The translations under genes were made by a program, and so were the position numbers. Source: Haematococcus lacustris (taxonomy: Eukaryota > Chlorophyta > Chlorophyceae > Chlamydomonadales > Haematococcaceae). Taken from it: a stretch of DNA of 64,000 nt. The stretch is taken from contig JASKMD010000004.1 of NCBI GenBank assembly GCA_030144725.1, positions 3,149,828-3,213,827 of the forward strand, read 5' to 3'. The notes beneath the pieces were generated by a model. That model did not search any database. It had not been told where the DNA came from and was given only the letters and a program-made list of their open reading frames with translations. Of the stretch, positions 53,201 to 62,494 are shown piece after piece; the stretch's first letter is position 1; each line of letters opens with the position of its first letter.

Positions 53201-53455
53201 GAGGCCTCTGCTGCTGCTGCTGCCGCGCTGCTGGCAGAAGAGCTTGCCATCATGTTGGTTACTGATTGATGGCGTCACTTGGCTCACTTGCATGCGGTGG
53301 CCTGTGCAGATTTTGTGGCGCTCCCTTTGTTCAACAACTTTGTTGCGCGGTTCAAGGCAGCAAAGCCCTTGCTGCGTGACGTGATGCGCAACTACCGCCA
53401 CTGGCAGATGGAGGCGGAGGCAAGCAACCAAGCACTCACCCCCCCTCACAAGTGA
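35278..53455 (+). CDS. CHASE-sensor 3',5'-cyclic nucleotide phosphodiesterase (membrane receptor-type)
   Basis: PDEase I domains hydrolyse cAMP/cGMP; CHASE is an extracellular sensor. Phase-joined exons: 35278-35334 (tentative), 35431-35558 (TM1), 35646-35753, 35796-35889, 36045-36378, 38631-38698, 38985-39073, 39538-39772, 40059-40177 (TM2), 40569-40693, 41017-41186, 41268-41327, 41504-41606, 41705-41753, about 42050-42358, 42819-43636, 43690-43794, 43836-44035, 44290-44359, 44558-44657, 48307-48382, 48650-48734, 49019-49071, 49235-49369, a linker near 49430-49575, 49900-49995, 52982-53072, 53310-53455. CHASE: IVSNIYPP, TMVSG|PFPQ, LVRIPVYITN, TKWWGFSVLSLDLDAMLLG. PDE: GHPLSILAFWVL, PYHNRIHAADV, CHDYQHIGRTNDWL, RSPMENHHLAGAF, DMKQHFSIMGQF, MALKCCDLGHL, EFFLQ|GDSERAQG and FVALPLFNNFV; the metal-site His/Asp residues are present. 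About 1340 aa. Introns hold an hAT and several Fanzor elements. Confidence 0.9.
36675..36765 (+). pseudogene. Old Fanzor 3'-flank fragment, plus orientation
   Basis: GGTCAGGCAATAGTGTAGGTGG, then CATGTGCATGGGAACTCCAC, is the reverse complement of the 3'-flank signature at 29270-29355. About 90 bp, no coding. It lies in the intron 36379-38630 and is the only recognisable element fragment in sense orientation to its host gene. Confidence 0.7.
37201..38506 (-). mobile_element. Fanzor element copy 6, internally deleted, with 11-bp direct repeats
   Basis: CAGCCTATCAG occurs at 37190-37200 and 38507-38517, bracketing the element. The 3' flank (37201-37440) and the 5' leader (about 38328-38480, similar to 52388-52560: GCATTGCGCCACTAGGCTCATA, ACTCTCGCAC) are both present. 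The middle is deleted: the intron sequence jumps at about 38300 to a second copy of CATCCACAAGCACCACCCTG, which normally lies in the coding exon. Host: phosphodiesterase intron 36379-38630, antisense. Confidence 0.85.
37440..38215 (-). pseudogene. Fanzor C-terminal coding remnant (copy 6)
   Basis: Minus-strand reading shows ELVVFFGAACIG, RGRVVLVDEHRTTRVSS, MMWCPVVAPAKP, then a frame shift and WVDRDCNAALNMQRIGES-type residues in another frame, with KGKEYPGRGYK and a stop. A short deletion removes the residues before ELVVFFG. RuvC-I is absent. Confidence 0.85.
42406..42822 (-). mobile_element. Non-autonomous mini-Fanzor: 3' end joined to 5'-leader sequence, no ORF
   Basis: Positions 42406-42690 are nearly identical to the 3' flank of the 50.1 kb copy. 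They end in CCTCAGCCTCAGCAGG and join directly to CACTCCCAAAGGGCACTCCG, the tandem motif of the 5' leader at 52525-52592. All coding is gone. GCCCGCATCCAG occurs at 42394-42405 and 42823-42834; if these are the duplicated target, the element is 417 bp and includes about 110 bp of leader not seen in the other copies. It lies in phosphodiesterase intron 42359-42818. If both borders are right, the 3' splice site TTTGTAG at 42812-42818 lies within the element. Confidence 0.75.
44842..47618 (-). mobile_element. Complete hAT-superfamily DNA transposon
   Basis: Ends: CAGTG followed by ten T at 44842-44856, inverted at 47604-47618, a perfect 15-bp terminal inverted repeat. Flanked by an identical 8-bp duplication GTCTGAAC at 44834-44841 and 47619-47626; 8 bp and CAGTG-type ends are hAT hallmarks. 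Subterminal ATAGCGC occurs near both ends (44921, 44944, 47518, 47545), a possible transposase-binding motif. Length 2777 bp. The perfect duplication, perfect inverted repeats and open transposase indicate a recent insertion. It is nested in phosphodiesterase intron 44658-48306, antisense to the host. Confidence 0.97.
44986..47432 (-). CDS. hAT transposase, apparently intact
   Basis: Catalyses cut-and-paste transposition in the nucleus. Three exons in phase: 47432-47088, 47009-46677, 46605-44986 (765 aa). The 78-bp intron 47010-47087 (GTCAGT...TTGGCAG) is a multiple of three and could be retained (791 aa); the 71-bp intron 46606-46676 must be removed. Seen: N-terminal zinc finger CERCNKSFNCNLHTIKTH; ISLDEATTVDN (first Asp of DDE); LVALGTDGASVMVG (second Asp); SVHCAAHRVSLAAS (C-x2-H); TRWLSLRKPAERL; an acidic linker; and the C-terminal dimerisation region SVEEERMFSAMAYLKDDTRN with the catalytic-type Glu. 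It resembles the KIAA1586/ZBED-like branch of hAT. No stop or frameshift is seen. Confidence 0.95.
50065..50335 (-). ncRNA. Candidate omega-RNA / conserved right end of subfamily A Fanzor
   Basis: This ~270-bp non-coding 3' flank recurs at 29191-29450, 37201-37440, 42406-42690 and 62495-62760. It contains stems such as ACAAAACA-G-TGTTTTGT, CTCAA-CC-TTGAG, CCTG-TGA-CAGG and AAGCTG-ATGA-CAGCTT. It is preserved even where the ORF is gone (42.4 kb). TnpB and Fanzor guide RNAs are encoded at the element 3' end with the guide just outside it; here the guide would be the minus-strand sequence beginning at 50064 and running down. That it is transcribed as a guide RNA is inference. Confidence 0.45.
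50326..52302 (-). pseudogene. Fanzor nuclease gene lacking its central part (copy 7)
   Basis: Best view of the N-terminus. Exon 1 is 52302-52222 (starts MPIAGPSISPGKQREERR, 27 aa); it joins in phase across a 104-bp intron to exon 2 from 52117: VIKVPCGAVLRGCKKTKRK, RVIASLYVLRIFLTCL, an acidic Glu/Pro repeat, FCEYFANSNFLTTYEQLQRR, then NFTGDHNTITHHSMQLAVAM. Exon 2 stops near 51400, where homology gives way to the pentamer array. The last exon 51120-50326 (264 aa) is open: MAEVSMERHGRAKQLVVFFG, RGRVVLVDEHRTSRVSS, GMMWCPVV, a ~65-residue basic insertion, GRWVDRDCNAALNMQRIGES, KGKEYPGLGYKRLRDKPPKA and a Gln tail. Assigning the N-terminal exons to Fanzor rests on position, basic content and in-phase splicing. 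Without RuvC-I it should be catalytically dead. Confidence 0.8.
51211..51393. repeat. CAGGT pentamer array inside the Fanzor element
   Basis: About 13 perfect CAGGT units, then interrupted CAGGTCTATGT, CAGGGT and CAGGT blocks. Each unit holds AG next to GT. It replaces the central coding region of the element. Confidence 0.95.
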
Positions 53456-54461
53456 CAGGGTCGCACAGGCGAAGACCCTTCTTTCCAACTTCCCCTCAGC
53501 TCACATGTTGGGCACCTCGGCAGGAAAACTTGGGCAATTGTTGTGCATTTCTCTTGTCATTGGTGGAGATCCAGGGCTAGCTGGCTCTGCCTGATCCAGA
53601 GCTAGATCCAGAGCTGATCCAGAGCTGGTGGCGCGCTGCAGCTCAAGCGCAGTCGCTTGGGTAGTTAACTTACAAGCACACTGGGCCTTCCCTAACGCCT
53701 CATCTAGTGTGCCATAGACGCGTGCATGCAAGCTGCATGCATGATTCATATGCCTAGTCTGCCCACGTGCAGCCAGCCTGCTAGATGCTCATTGGGCCTA
53801 GCTATGCCATTGCCCCCTCATCTTCACCACCATCATCAACTCCCTTGCACCGCCTTCAACAACCTGACTGCTGCTACTCCATGAAGCCCTGAGCAGCCTC
53901 TCTTCTTGGTCACAGATGCAAGGGAGGCGTCCACCTGGGAGGTCTGCGTAGGTTTGCATATCATTGTCATATCACTAACCCCACGGGACTTCCTTAGGGG
54001 ACGAAAGGCAGTCGGGTATGCTGTTCATCAACATCTCATTGCTCGGAGGTTGTCAGCCAGATAGCGGTTTATTGTGCCAAAAAATGGGTCACATTGTGTA
54101 TGTGTGACTCTAATCTTTAATGCGTGCATGTCAAGCTTAGTGGCCAGGGCTTGTGGCATGAACGGGTCTTCTCGGGCTCGTCAACTGCTCCCAACTGGCA
54201 GAGGGGGGGGGGGAAGGAAGCAGTAGCGAGGACTTGCTTATGTTAATAGTTTGTGTGGTCTTATGTGGTAAACAGCCAGGTAAAGCAACCAACCTAAACC
54301 TAGCTGCTTGGTTTTGTGTTGGAAGTGTAGTGAGCGCGAGGACTTGCAACACAACGATAGAGAACAAAACACAGAAAAAAACAATAGAATGAGAGGCACC
54401 ATCCTTCCCAAACTGCGGCTCCAGCTCTGGCCGACATCTTGTCCCCCGAGCCCGTGCTAAG
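53456..54461. other. Intergenic; contains copy 1 of an ~80-bp repeat
   Basis: 53849-53934 (CTTCAACAACCTGACTGC, then TTGGTCACAGATGCAAGGGAGGCGTCC with small indels) recurs at 57026-57100. No exon supported. A minus frame at 54679-54137 overlaps the next gene's first exon and looks like a shadow. Confidence 0.6.
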
Positions 54462-56005
54462 ATGTTGTCTCGACGAGGTTGGTCTGCATGTCCAACGTGC
54501 GGCGAGAGCGCGCACCCTCGTCCGAATCTGCGTATACCATTCGACACACGAGCAGCGCTTCCATGCGGCGCACACTCGAGGGGCTGTCCATCCAGACATA
54601 CAGTTAACAGCAAGGGTCTAACCGCATCATTCCACAAAGCAACAACCGTAAGATTTTGCCCGCTGCCTGCTACAAACACTCAAAGCTCTACATCAAGTAT
54701 CAGCCACAGACTGGACCTGGCAGGTGACTGTTCTGCTGCAGCCCAGGAGGCAGAGCCTACAGGCAGCACCCCTGAGGGAGAGGCTGGTCAATTGGGGGTT
54801 GAGGGCCGCGCTCTTTCAAGCTCTGCTCTTGAGTCACTGGACGCCCTCCAGCTCTGCTCCCACCTAGCTCAGGCCGCTCAGCAGGCCAGTGCAGGACCAG
54901 AGGCTCGCCAGGCAGTCTTAGCAGCCATCTCACATGCTCTGCAGTTTGGGGCAGGGGGAGTGGGGCTGCCAGGTTTCGCAGCAGGTCAAGTGGGCCAATG
55001 CAGCAGCAGCAGCGCGAGCCATTCTGGCAATGCTGCTAAGGAGGTGCCAGAAGCCATACAGCGCTTGCGTCCCTCAGAGCTGCTGGCTCAGCTTCTGTGG
55101 TCTGCCAGTGAGCTGGGCTGTGAGCCTGATCAGGCTTGGCTGCAAGCAGCTGGGCAGAAGCTGGTGGAGCATGCAGACAGCGGCGCACTGTTTGCAGGTG
55201 GGGCTTTGCATCACTGGTCATCATCACGATACCCTCCACAGCCACGTCACACCCTTCACCCTTCCTGCGAATTGTGCTGCTCAGCCTCGCCCTGCCCATG
55301 GTGACCCTGAGCCGCTCAAGCTCACCTCTACATGTCAGGATCAACAGGTCATCAGGGGCCAGCAACCGCCACAAGCACATGAAAGCGAAGACCATGCGCC
55401 ATGCAGCCGCAGCGCAAACCTTCTGTGGCAGTCCTTGGCTCAAGCCTACTGTGGTCCTGGGCCTGCTGCTGCTTGCAGCTGAGTTCGGTCTGGCAATAGG
55501 GGCACTGGGCGCCATGGGCCTGCAGCCTAGTCTCAAGATGCAAGATGCTATCATGGCTGAGGCCCTGGTGCAGGTGTGGACACACATAAACCTCTGAGTG
55601 CGATGCCGGTGTGATCATGGTGTGACCCTCCATAAAGCTGCACTCGGGATTGCAGCCTCAGGGTTGTATCCCCCACCTGTACAGGGCTAGAGGCTTGCAT
55701 GGTCATCATATAGCCCAGTAACCCCATGTGGGTGTCATGGTAAATGTTTTGCTGGCGCATGCAAGCACAATTGCGCAGTCGCATTGTGCTGTGTAGCATA
55801 ACCATGTGGAAGGCCCACTGTCAGTGCAAGGCAATGCTGGACTGTGCCCTGCTTGCCACTTGCCTGGCCACAGCTGACAGACTTCTCATCTGACTTCCAG
55901 GCAGCAGACCTGACCCGCCTCATCTCAGGCCTGGCAGACATGAAGCTGGGGGGGCAGATGAGCTCAGACCTAAGGTTCAAGCTCATGAGGGCTGTGTATG
56001 GAAAG
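54462..56005 (+). CDS. Helical-repeat (OPR/RAP-like) protein candidate
   Basis: OPR proteins are algal organelle RNA-binding factors built from ~38-residue helical repeats. Exon 54462-55197 starts MLSRRGWSACPTCGES, is Arg/Ser-rich at the N-terminus (possible organelle transit peptide), and contains LDALQLCSHLAQAAQQA and LRPSELLAQLLWSASELGCE, which fit the L-x2-E-L-x3-L-W pattern of these repeats. Possible exons follow at about 55335-55573 (ANLLWQSLAQAYCGPG and EFGLAIGALGAMGLQPSLKM, in two different frames) and about 55877-56005 (FQAADLTRLISGLADMKLGG, ending at GTGAGG). The repeat pattern is suggestive, the splice model incomplete, and the end of the gene unknown. Confidence 0.45.
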
Positions 56006-56189
56006 GTGAGGGGCAGCTGGTGGCCGAGCTGATGCCTGGAGAGTTGCCACCTGATGACCTGCCTGCCTGCCTCCCGGCCCACCCGCCCGCCGTCCGCCAG
56101 CCCGCTCGCTAGTAGGCAGAGGTCAACATGTCATGAATATAGGCGCTAGTCTCCTCACCATAGTCTCTGCCATGGTCGTCAACGTGGTC

Positions 56190-56720
56190 ATCATCGTGAC
56201 ACATTCTTTCAAGTACGGGGCATTGCCTTTGTAAGCAAAGGCATAGACCCAGCTGGTCGCCAGCTGCAAGTCGCACTGCTGCAGGTTCACAGCATAGAAG
56301 ACAAGGCAGGCGTGGACTTCGCTCTAGCCAAGCTTGACAGCCGTGAAAGCAGCATGCACTATGACACCAGGTGGGCACAGCGTGACTGGCAATAGAGGGC
56401 AAGGAGGTGCTGGGGCTTGGCATGGCAAACGGGGAAACTGCTGCCTGGTGCGGCCCAGGTGCGGCAAGCCTGGTGCAGACGTTGCTGTTATCAACAACAG
56501 GGCTTGCAACTGCTGTCACCCTTGGCGCTGCTGCTGCTGCTGCTGTTACCCCTGCTACTGCTGCTTCGGTTATAGCTTCTGATTATCCTGCTGCCCCTGT
56601 TACTGCAAGGTGGACTCACGAGGAGTTAAGGTGGTTGCCACGGCGAGAGCGCGACAAGCGACGCATCATGAAGGAGACGTGGCAACGCAGCCAATGGGGT
56701 GGCTGGCAATCATGACGGAG
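56190..56720 (+). CDS. Possible exons of unknown protein
   Basis: About 56198-56371 is open and coding-like (FVSKGIDPAGRQLQVALLQV, then VDFALAKLDSRESSMHYDTR) and ends at a GTGGGC donor. About 56440-56715 is Ala/Thr-rich and ends in a basic stretch (WLPRRERDKRRIMKETWQRS). They may belong to the preceding helical-repeat gene or be independent. No family recognised. Confidence 0.3.
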
Positions 56721-57025
56721 TGCTATCATCGTGTGCTATCATTGCTTGGCATGACAAAAACAAACACATGGCACTGTGTTTGTTTTGCGCAAAACATCTT
56801 CGACTGCCGTAACAAGTGGACCATCGGTCGCTATCCTATGGCTTGTGGTAGGAGCCTGTAGTCAGTTGGCAATGCATTGCCAGCCACGCAGGGAAAGAGA
56901 CCCCCTTGCATTTATTCGCATGTTGTGAGGTGAACACTGTGTTGCTTGAATGTTTATTGACACAGGTCTGTGTGCTAATGAGCGATGCGCATAGCACAAC
57001 ATATCAGTCTGCGCTGTCATAACTC

Positions 57026-57100
57026 GCCTTCAACAACCTGACTGCCTGCTACTCCATGAGCAGCCTCTGTTCTTGGTCACAGATGCAAGGGAGGCGTCCT
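57026..57100. repeat. ~80-bp dispersed repeat, copy 2
   Basis: Matches 53849-53934 with a few indels; the flanking sequences differ, so it is dispersed rather than tandem. Confidence 0.85.
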
Positions 57101-57239
57101 TTGTCTTTGGGATTGCCTTGTGTCTCTGCTACGCCTTCACTGCCTGCCTGGTGCGGATGTGAGGTGCCTGTTGCCTGGCATACCTCTCTGTGGGGACAAC
57201 ACTATGTAATTTATATGTCATGGACTTCCTGCCCACTCC

Positions 57240-57935
57240 GGTTGGACGGCGTCCTGATGCACCCCCCAGCTCAGGAACACCATATCAGCACCCCCAGCTC
57301 ACCACCAACTTGCCCAGGACCCCCCCGCACCTGCCCAGGAACCCCCTGCCCCTCCCCCAGCCCAGGAACCCCCACCCCCTCCTCCAGCCCAGGAGCCACC
57401 CCCACCAGCCCATGACCAGCCCCCTGCCCAGGGCCCACCTGGCCCAGTGCCACGACCCCAGGCCCCCCCATGGGGCAGGTGGCTGGACCGGGACACCAAC
57501 CCCTGCCTCAACTTCCAGCGCATTGTGCAGCTATGAGGACCTGATGGCTCTGCCCCCCATTGGCAAGGAGTACCAGCAGGGCTACAAGCTGGTCAATGAC
57601 CGGCTGCCAAAGGTCAAGCAGAGGCTGCACCGGGCTGCGGAGTGCTGCCGAGGCATTGATGGCCGGGCCCGCAACAATGCATAGGCCCTAGTAGTTTACA
57701 CAGGCTGTCAGCCTTACAAAGCATCAAGCTGTTAGTTTTGATGAGGTGCCCAGTGGTCAAAGGGGGATTAGCCCCAGGAACGAGTGCCCCCGGAAAGGGG
57801 TTTGTAGTCATCAAGGGTGCGACCGAGGATGCTATAACATGTTTGTAGTAGCTGAGTGAGATTACCCGCACTGCGGGCCGCAGTCCAACATGTTGTTTCT
57901 TGTTAAATAAGTTTTGTTGGCCTGCACTTTCATAA
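57240..57935 (+). pseudogene. C-terminal fragment of a second Fanzor lineage, with 3' flank
   Basis: A Pro-rich low-complexity lead-in is followed by GRWLDRDTNPCLNFQRIVQL (RuvC-III DRD kept) and a stop. A frame shift leads to YEDLMALPPIGKEYQQGYKL, then VNDRLPKVKQRLHRAAE and a stop at 57684. The IGKEYQQ...DRLPK layout parallels KGKEYPG...RDKPPK of the other Fanzors but the sequence is quite different. The flank to about 57930 includes CAAGGGTGCGACCGAGGATGC, echoed at 25780 and, inverted, at about 24378. RuvC-I and II are absent. Confidence 0.7.
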
Positions 57936-58299
57936 CTAGACAAAACATAGAGGGACCAGAGACAAACGTGACGAGACGACAAACGTGACGAGTGGTGCTT
58001 TCACAACGGTGCTAGGTGGAATGGGTGGAAACAGGCTCAGTAGTAAAGCAAAGTTAATGTTGTGCCAACATCTCGTTATGCCAATATGTTGTCATGCCAT
58101 AATGCCAATATGTTGTCACGCCATCATGCCATGTTGGTTGTCGGTTGACTGCTGCCCCTGCTGCTGCTGCCCCTGCTACTGCTACCAATGCTGCTGCCCC
58201 TGCTGCTTCTGCCCCTGCTCCTGCTACCCCTGCTGCTGCTGCTGATGATACAAGGTATTTATAGTCTATGTTATATATAGTCTATGTTATAGCCATGCG
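57936..58299. other. Intergenic; small direct repeats and CTG-rich run
   Basis: Contains repeats of ATGCCAATATGTTGTCA (58077-58120), a Cys-coding CTG/CCC-rich low-complexity run (58150-58245) and a duplicated TATAGTCTATGTTATA (58259-58290). No gene supported. Confidence 0.5.
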
Positions 58300-61200
58300 G
58301 TGCAACCCGAGAAGCCTCGTGTCGCATGTGCATTTGCATTGACGATGTTCTCTTGGCTATGTAGTCGCGCTGTTCCCAGAGTTAAGGACAACTTCCCCCC
58401 TCTCTCTCCGGCTATTGTGCATCAACCCAGGGGCACTGATGCGGTGCGGGGCAGCAGCTGGGGGCCAGATGGCCCCGTCGCACTTGCCGATGTACTTCGC
58501 ACGGCCAGCAGAAGTGCCAAACCTACTTCCCTCGTCAGCCTGCGCTCTGGAGCTTTGACCTTGCTCTTTGCCAACCAGGCACTGGAGGCTTTATTTGCAA
58601 TCACGTGTGAACAGGTCAGGATCGAACACAGCCCATTGACACCATCAATGACTGCTTGGCTGCTGACGCGCTTGCGTTCCGACTGCAGGATTACTTGCTA
58701 TGGATCGGCGGCCATTACCTTGTGCAAGCCGGCCTGGAACGTAGTCAGGACCTGGTATCATTGATGATACGCATTCTGTCAGAGAGCAAGCATCATCAAG
58801 CCTTTGCAAAACCGCAAACACTGCTGGTGTCGGGGCCCTGCGACATGCAGTTACATCTGATGCCAACGACAGTTACTGCAGAGGTGGGCTTGTGTTGCAA
58901 GTCAGCTTTGCCCTGCAGTCAGTAATCATTCCACTGTTTGCCATGGCCAGTCATGGGCAACACTTGTGCGCGCAGTCTGCCAACGAGGCTGGCGCACCCC
59001 TGCAAGTCCTTGTGATTGAGCATGTGGCAAATGATCTCACATCATTGCTTCAAAGGCGCGTGCTGCACAGCCACATGCTGCTGAGCAAGGGGGACCTGGT
59101 GATGCTGACCATCTGCGACCTGCATGGCAAGGCCATACATCAGAACAAGGCAGCTGCTTGTGAGTGGAAATACTGACTGAAAGGAAGAATGGCGAGCTAA
59201 GGTAACAAATAGATATCTCATTACTCAGCTGCCAGGGCACGGGAAAACAGGGAAGAGCAAGGCCAGTTAAGGTGTAGTAATCACCTGAACATATTGTGTG
59301 CAATGGCTGTTTGGGGTGGCAGGTAGCTATCCTGTTGCTGTTCACTTCACATCAATTGACAGGGCATGCTCAAATGTCACTTGTCACTTGTCACTCGCAA
59401 CATACTATGGTGTAGCTACATGCACATCAGGGTAGCAAGTTTCTTGTGTCTACGGGGTTTTGCTTGGGTGTCCTGACAATGATGTTCACTGCAATGCTTG
59501 ACTGCACAGGTTATGCTGGAAATCTGGTGCTTTCCGACCAGCAATCCGACCGGCCTTTCCGACCGGCCTTTCCGACCAGCAATTATGCTGCGGAGTTTCT
59601 TGCAGAAGGCCTCCCCGTGCAGTCAAAAAATAGCTACCTGCATCATCTCTTGGGCCATGAGTCCGGTTTGCTCCAAGAAGTCGCTCAGCAGCTAGAGGCC
59701 ACAGGCAGATGGCAGGCAGTGTTGAGGGTGCCTGTCAATCTCCAGAGGCCAGGGTCGTCACAGCCATTGGGACCTTACTCCAACAACATCAGCGGGCCAG
59801 CGGACTCTCCATCAGCTTTACAGCTGCCGGCATGCCATTTAAAGATGCCCAAGCCGCTGGCTACCTGCGATGCCAGTCAGGTAACAGGCAATTAAGCATT
59901 GAGGCCCTTGGCTCTGTTGCTGTATCACGCGACCCTTGACCAATAGCTTGGGTAAGCAGCGCATGCCTCACCGCCATGTCCATTCCATGAAGCAGAACTG
60001 AGGCAACCCTTCCACTTGCTAACCTTCGTGGTGCTTGCCTGCTCTCTGCAGCGCCACAACAGCCCTTCCCAGTCTTCCCTGCCTCCAACGCGTTCCTCTG
60101 TGCAGTTCCCATCTGAGCAGCAAATGCCAAGCTGGCGCAGCAACCTAGCAAACACGCAGGCTGTCACTGCCCCCTCTCAACACAGACTGCAGCCTAGGAG
60201 CTGTGAGCTGCACCCCACCACCTTCCCCAAACGCATCTCCCTCCCATCCCACAGTGGGGTCATGCACTGCTCGAGTTGGCAAGCTCACGCCATGGGTGAC
60301 AGCTCTGGCCTTGCTGCTGCCTCATCCCAGCCAGACCCTGGCCCCATGCATTCAGCCCCTCTCAAGCAACGCCAACTAATGCCCCCCAGCCCCTCAAGCT
60401 CACATTCTCAGTTTGCTGCAACGCACCCCTCTGGGGTGTCGGGCCTCCTGCTCAGCAAGATGCTGGATCCACCCAGGGGTGCACCTGAACGGGTCATGGC
60501 ACTGATCCACGGCTCCGTTGCAGGGGCTGGGATAGCCATCCCGGGTGCGTCACAAAGGCTCAACAGCCAGCAGCTCACCCCAGACAGCAACCAGTCAAGC
60601 CCACTCCTGCGCTACTACATGTCCACAAGCTCTTATGACAAAGACGGCTCCACAACCCAGGTCCCTGCCAAGCGGGACTGCGTGACCCACCATGCATACA
60701 TGAGTGTTGGGCAGCGGGCCAGTCTGCAGTCCTATAAGGGCACAGTCTGCAGTCACATCAGCAGCAGGGAGCAGGATAACAACAGCCAGGCCAGACAGAG
60801 CCAAGGCTCTGCCATTCCATGCTCAGGTGACCTGTCATCAGACCATGACCTAGTGCCTGTTCTGGAGCAAGCCTCAAACCTACAGCTGCCTGGGTTGCCC
60901 AGCCAGACGCATTCAATCCACACCATAGGTGAGCTGTCTGCAGTGTTGTCAGCGGTGTGGAGCCTGGCATGGCAATGAGATGTTATCATAGAGCTTTGTC
61001 CTGACGGTCCTGTGCTGCTCACTCTCGCACCAAAAACCTGGGTTCAGTGAAGTGCTCAGTGATGGCACCTCAGCGCAGTGCGGAAGGGCCCATCTGCATG
61101 AATGCATGAAAACTAGCTGTAGCTGTACACCAGGGCTATTGACGGAACACCAGCTCCAACCTGGGCTTCTGGCATGCTGTGCCTAGGCAGGCCAGATCTT

Positions 61201-62321
61201 CTTGGCAACCACGCAGGCACAGTGTTGGTCTTGGTCACACTGTGTTGTGTTGCAGGAGTTGAGGCAGAAGCTGACTTCAATGCAGTGCTCATGGCCACCT
61301 TTGCACAAGCCAACACCAGCCACAGCTTTGCCCTAAATGCCACAAGCAGCTTAGAAATGCAGGCTCAGAAGTTGGTGCGCCGTGGAAGTTCCTTTGACTT
61401 GCTGAAGGATATGGCTGCCTCGCCTAAGCCAGTGGTCCCCGCCTCACCATATTCAACAGGTTTGGTATGTGGGCCCTGCAGATTGCTACTTGCGTGATTG
61501 GTTTGGTGTGCACAAGGCATGCAGTGTTTGCTACCATTGGAGAGATGTTGACTGCTGCTGTGCCCGGTGTTCATTTTCAAGACCTTCAGAGCCCACCAGT
61601 GGACCCTGCACTACCCACTTGCCCCTGTGCCACTTGCCCCTGTGCAGCCGCCATGGACCATGCTTCCAAGCATGGACAAGCTTTCAGTCAGACCAGCTCA
61701 GCCAAGCCCCCTCCCTTTCACCCCACCCTGTCAGGCATGCCCTATCCTGAAGCTGTCATAACACAGTTGAGTGGGCACACAGAGGGTGGGCTGGGACAGA
61801 GGCCCCATGCATTAGCAGCAGCTCTGGCTCACCCCTCTGCACCAGTTCCAACTCCATCGCCGCTCCCCAACCTTGCCGGGTCTTCAAGTGGTCTACTAGC
61901 AACACACGCTGGCAGGCTGCCATCAGGCAATGGATCAAGTGCTATAAGTGACGCTGGAGGGGCTGGGCAACGTGACCAGACTGGGGAAGAAAGTGGTACC
62001 TGCTGGCACGACGTTTCCATAAGCCTGGAGTTAGACCCAGTATCTGGGCAGCAGGTGTTGGTGCTGGTGCAAACGGACGTGACTGAGAGAGTGGGCGTGG
62101 AGGTGCACCTGGCTCAGGTCAGATACATGCAAGCACTGGCAGAACACAAAATCGTAGACAAATCTTACACAGCTTACACACTTAGTGTATACAAGCATGC
62201 CTGTCCAATGCAGGGACTGCTATTCCTGGAAATTGGCATCCCAACACAAGCTACCTGCCCTTGCTTGTGCAGGTGTCTGAGGCCTCTTTGGGGTTGCTAG
62301 AGCTCATATTCCCACGCCATG
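58300..62321 (+). CDS. PAS-domain signalling protein (cyclase/phosphodiesterase type), 3' end outside window
   Basis: Exon 58300-58614 (in frame but its true start is uncertain) ends LLFANQALEALFAITCEQ, a PAS-like N-terminus. It joins in phase to 58689-58883 (DYLLWIGGHYLVQAGLERSQ) and 58919-59159 (LLSKGDLVMLTICDLHGKAI then HQNKAA, a PAS core), then 59511 to about 59880 (SYLHHLLGHESGLLQEVAQQ; ATGRWQAVLRVP). Disordered Ser/Pro/Gln regions follow (about 60052-60930, 61255-61461, 61570-62117), then CWHDVSISLELDPVSGQQVL, QTDVTERVGVEVHLAQ and 62273-62321 (ASLGLLELIFPRH, ending GTAAGC). PAS domains bind small ligands or redox cofactors. This layout is what I know from volvocine guanylate cyclases and cyclic-nucleotide phosphodiesterases, so a catalytic domain probably lies beyond 64000. 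An antisense Fanzor fills the last visible intron. Confidence 0.65.
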
Positions 62322-62494
62322 GTAAGCTGTTGATGCGTCGCCTATGGCACCGTGTACTGTTACTGTTAGTGCCATTTTTTGACATTCTGAGGAACCAGTA
62401 AATTCAAAATAGCAGGAGCAGGAAGCGTGTGCCCCTCGTGTGAGCAACCAGTCACTTCAATAGAGCAGGAGCAGGAAACCTAACCCTCACCATG

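Noticed and set aside
54137..54679. 180-aa minus frame with a hydrophobic segment
   Set aside because: Overlaps the first exon of the helical-repeat candidate and shows no family pattern; left out for lack of support.
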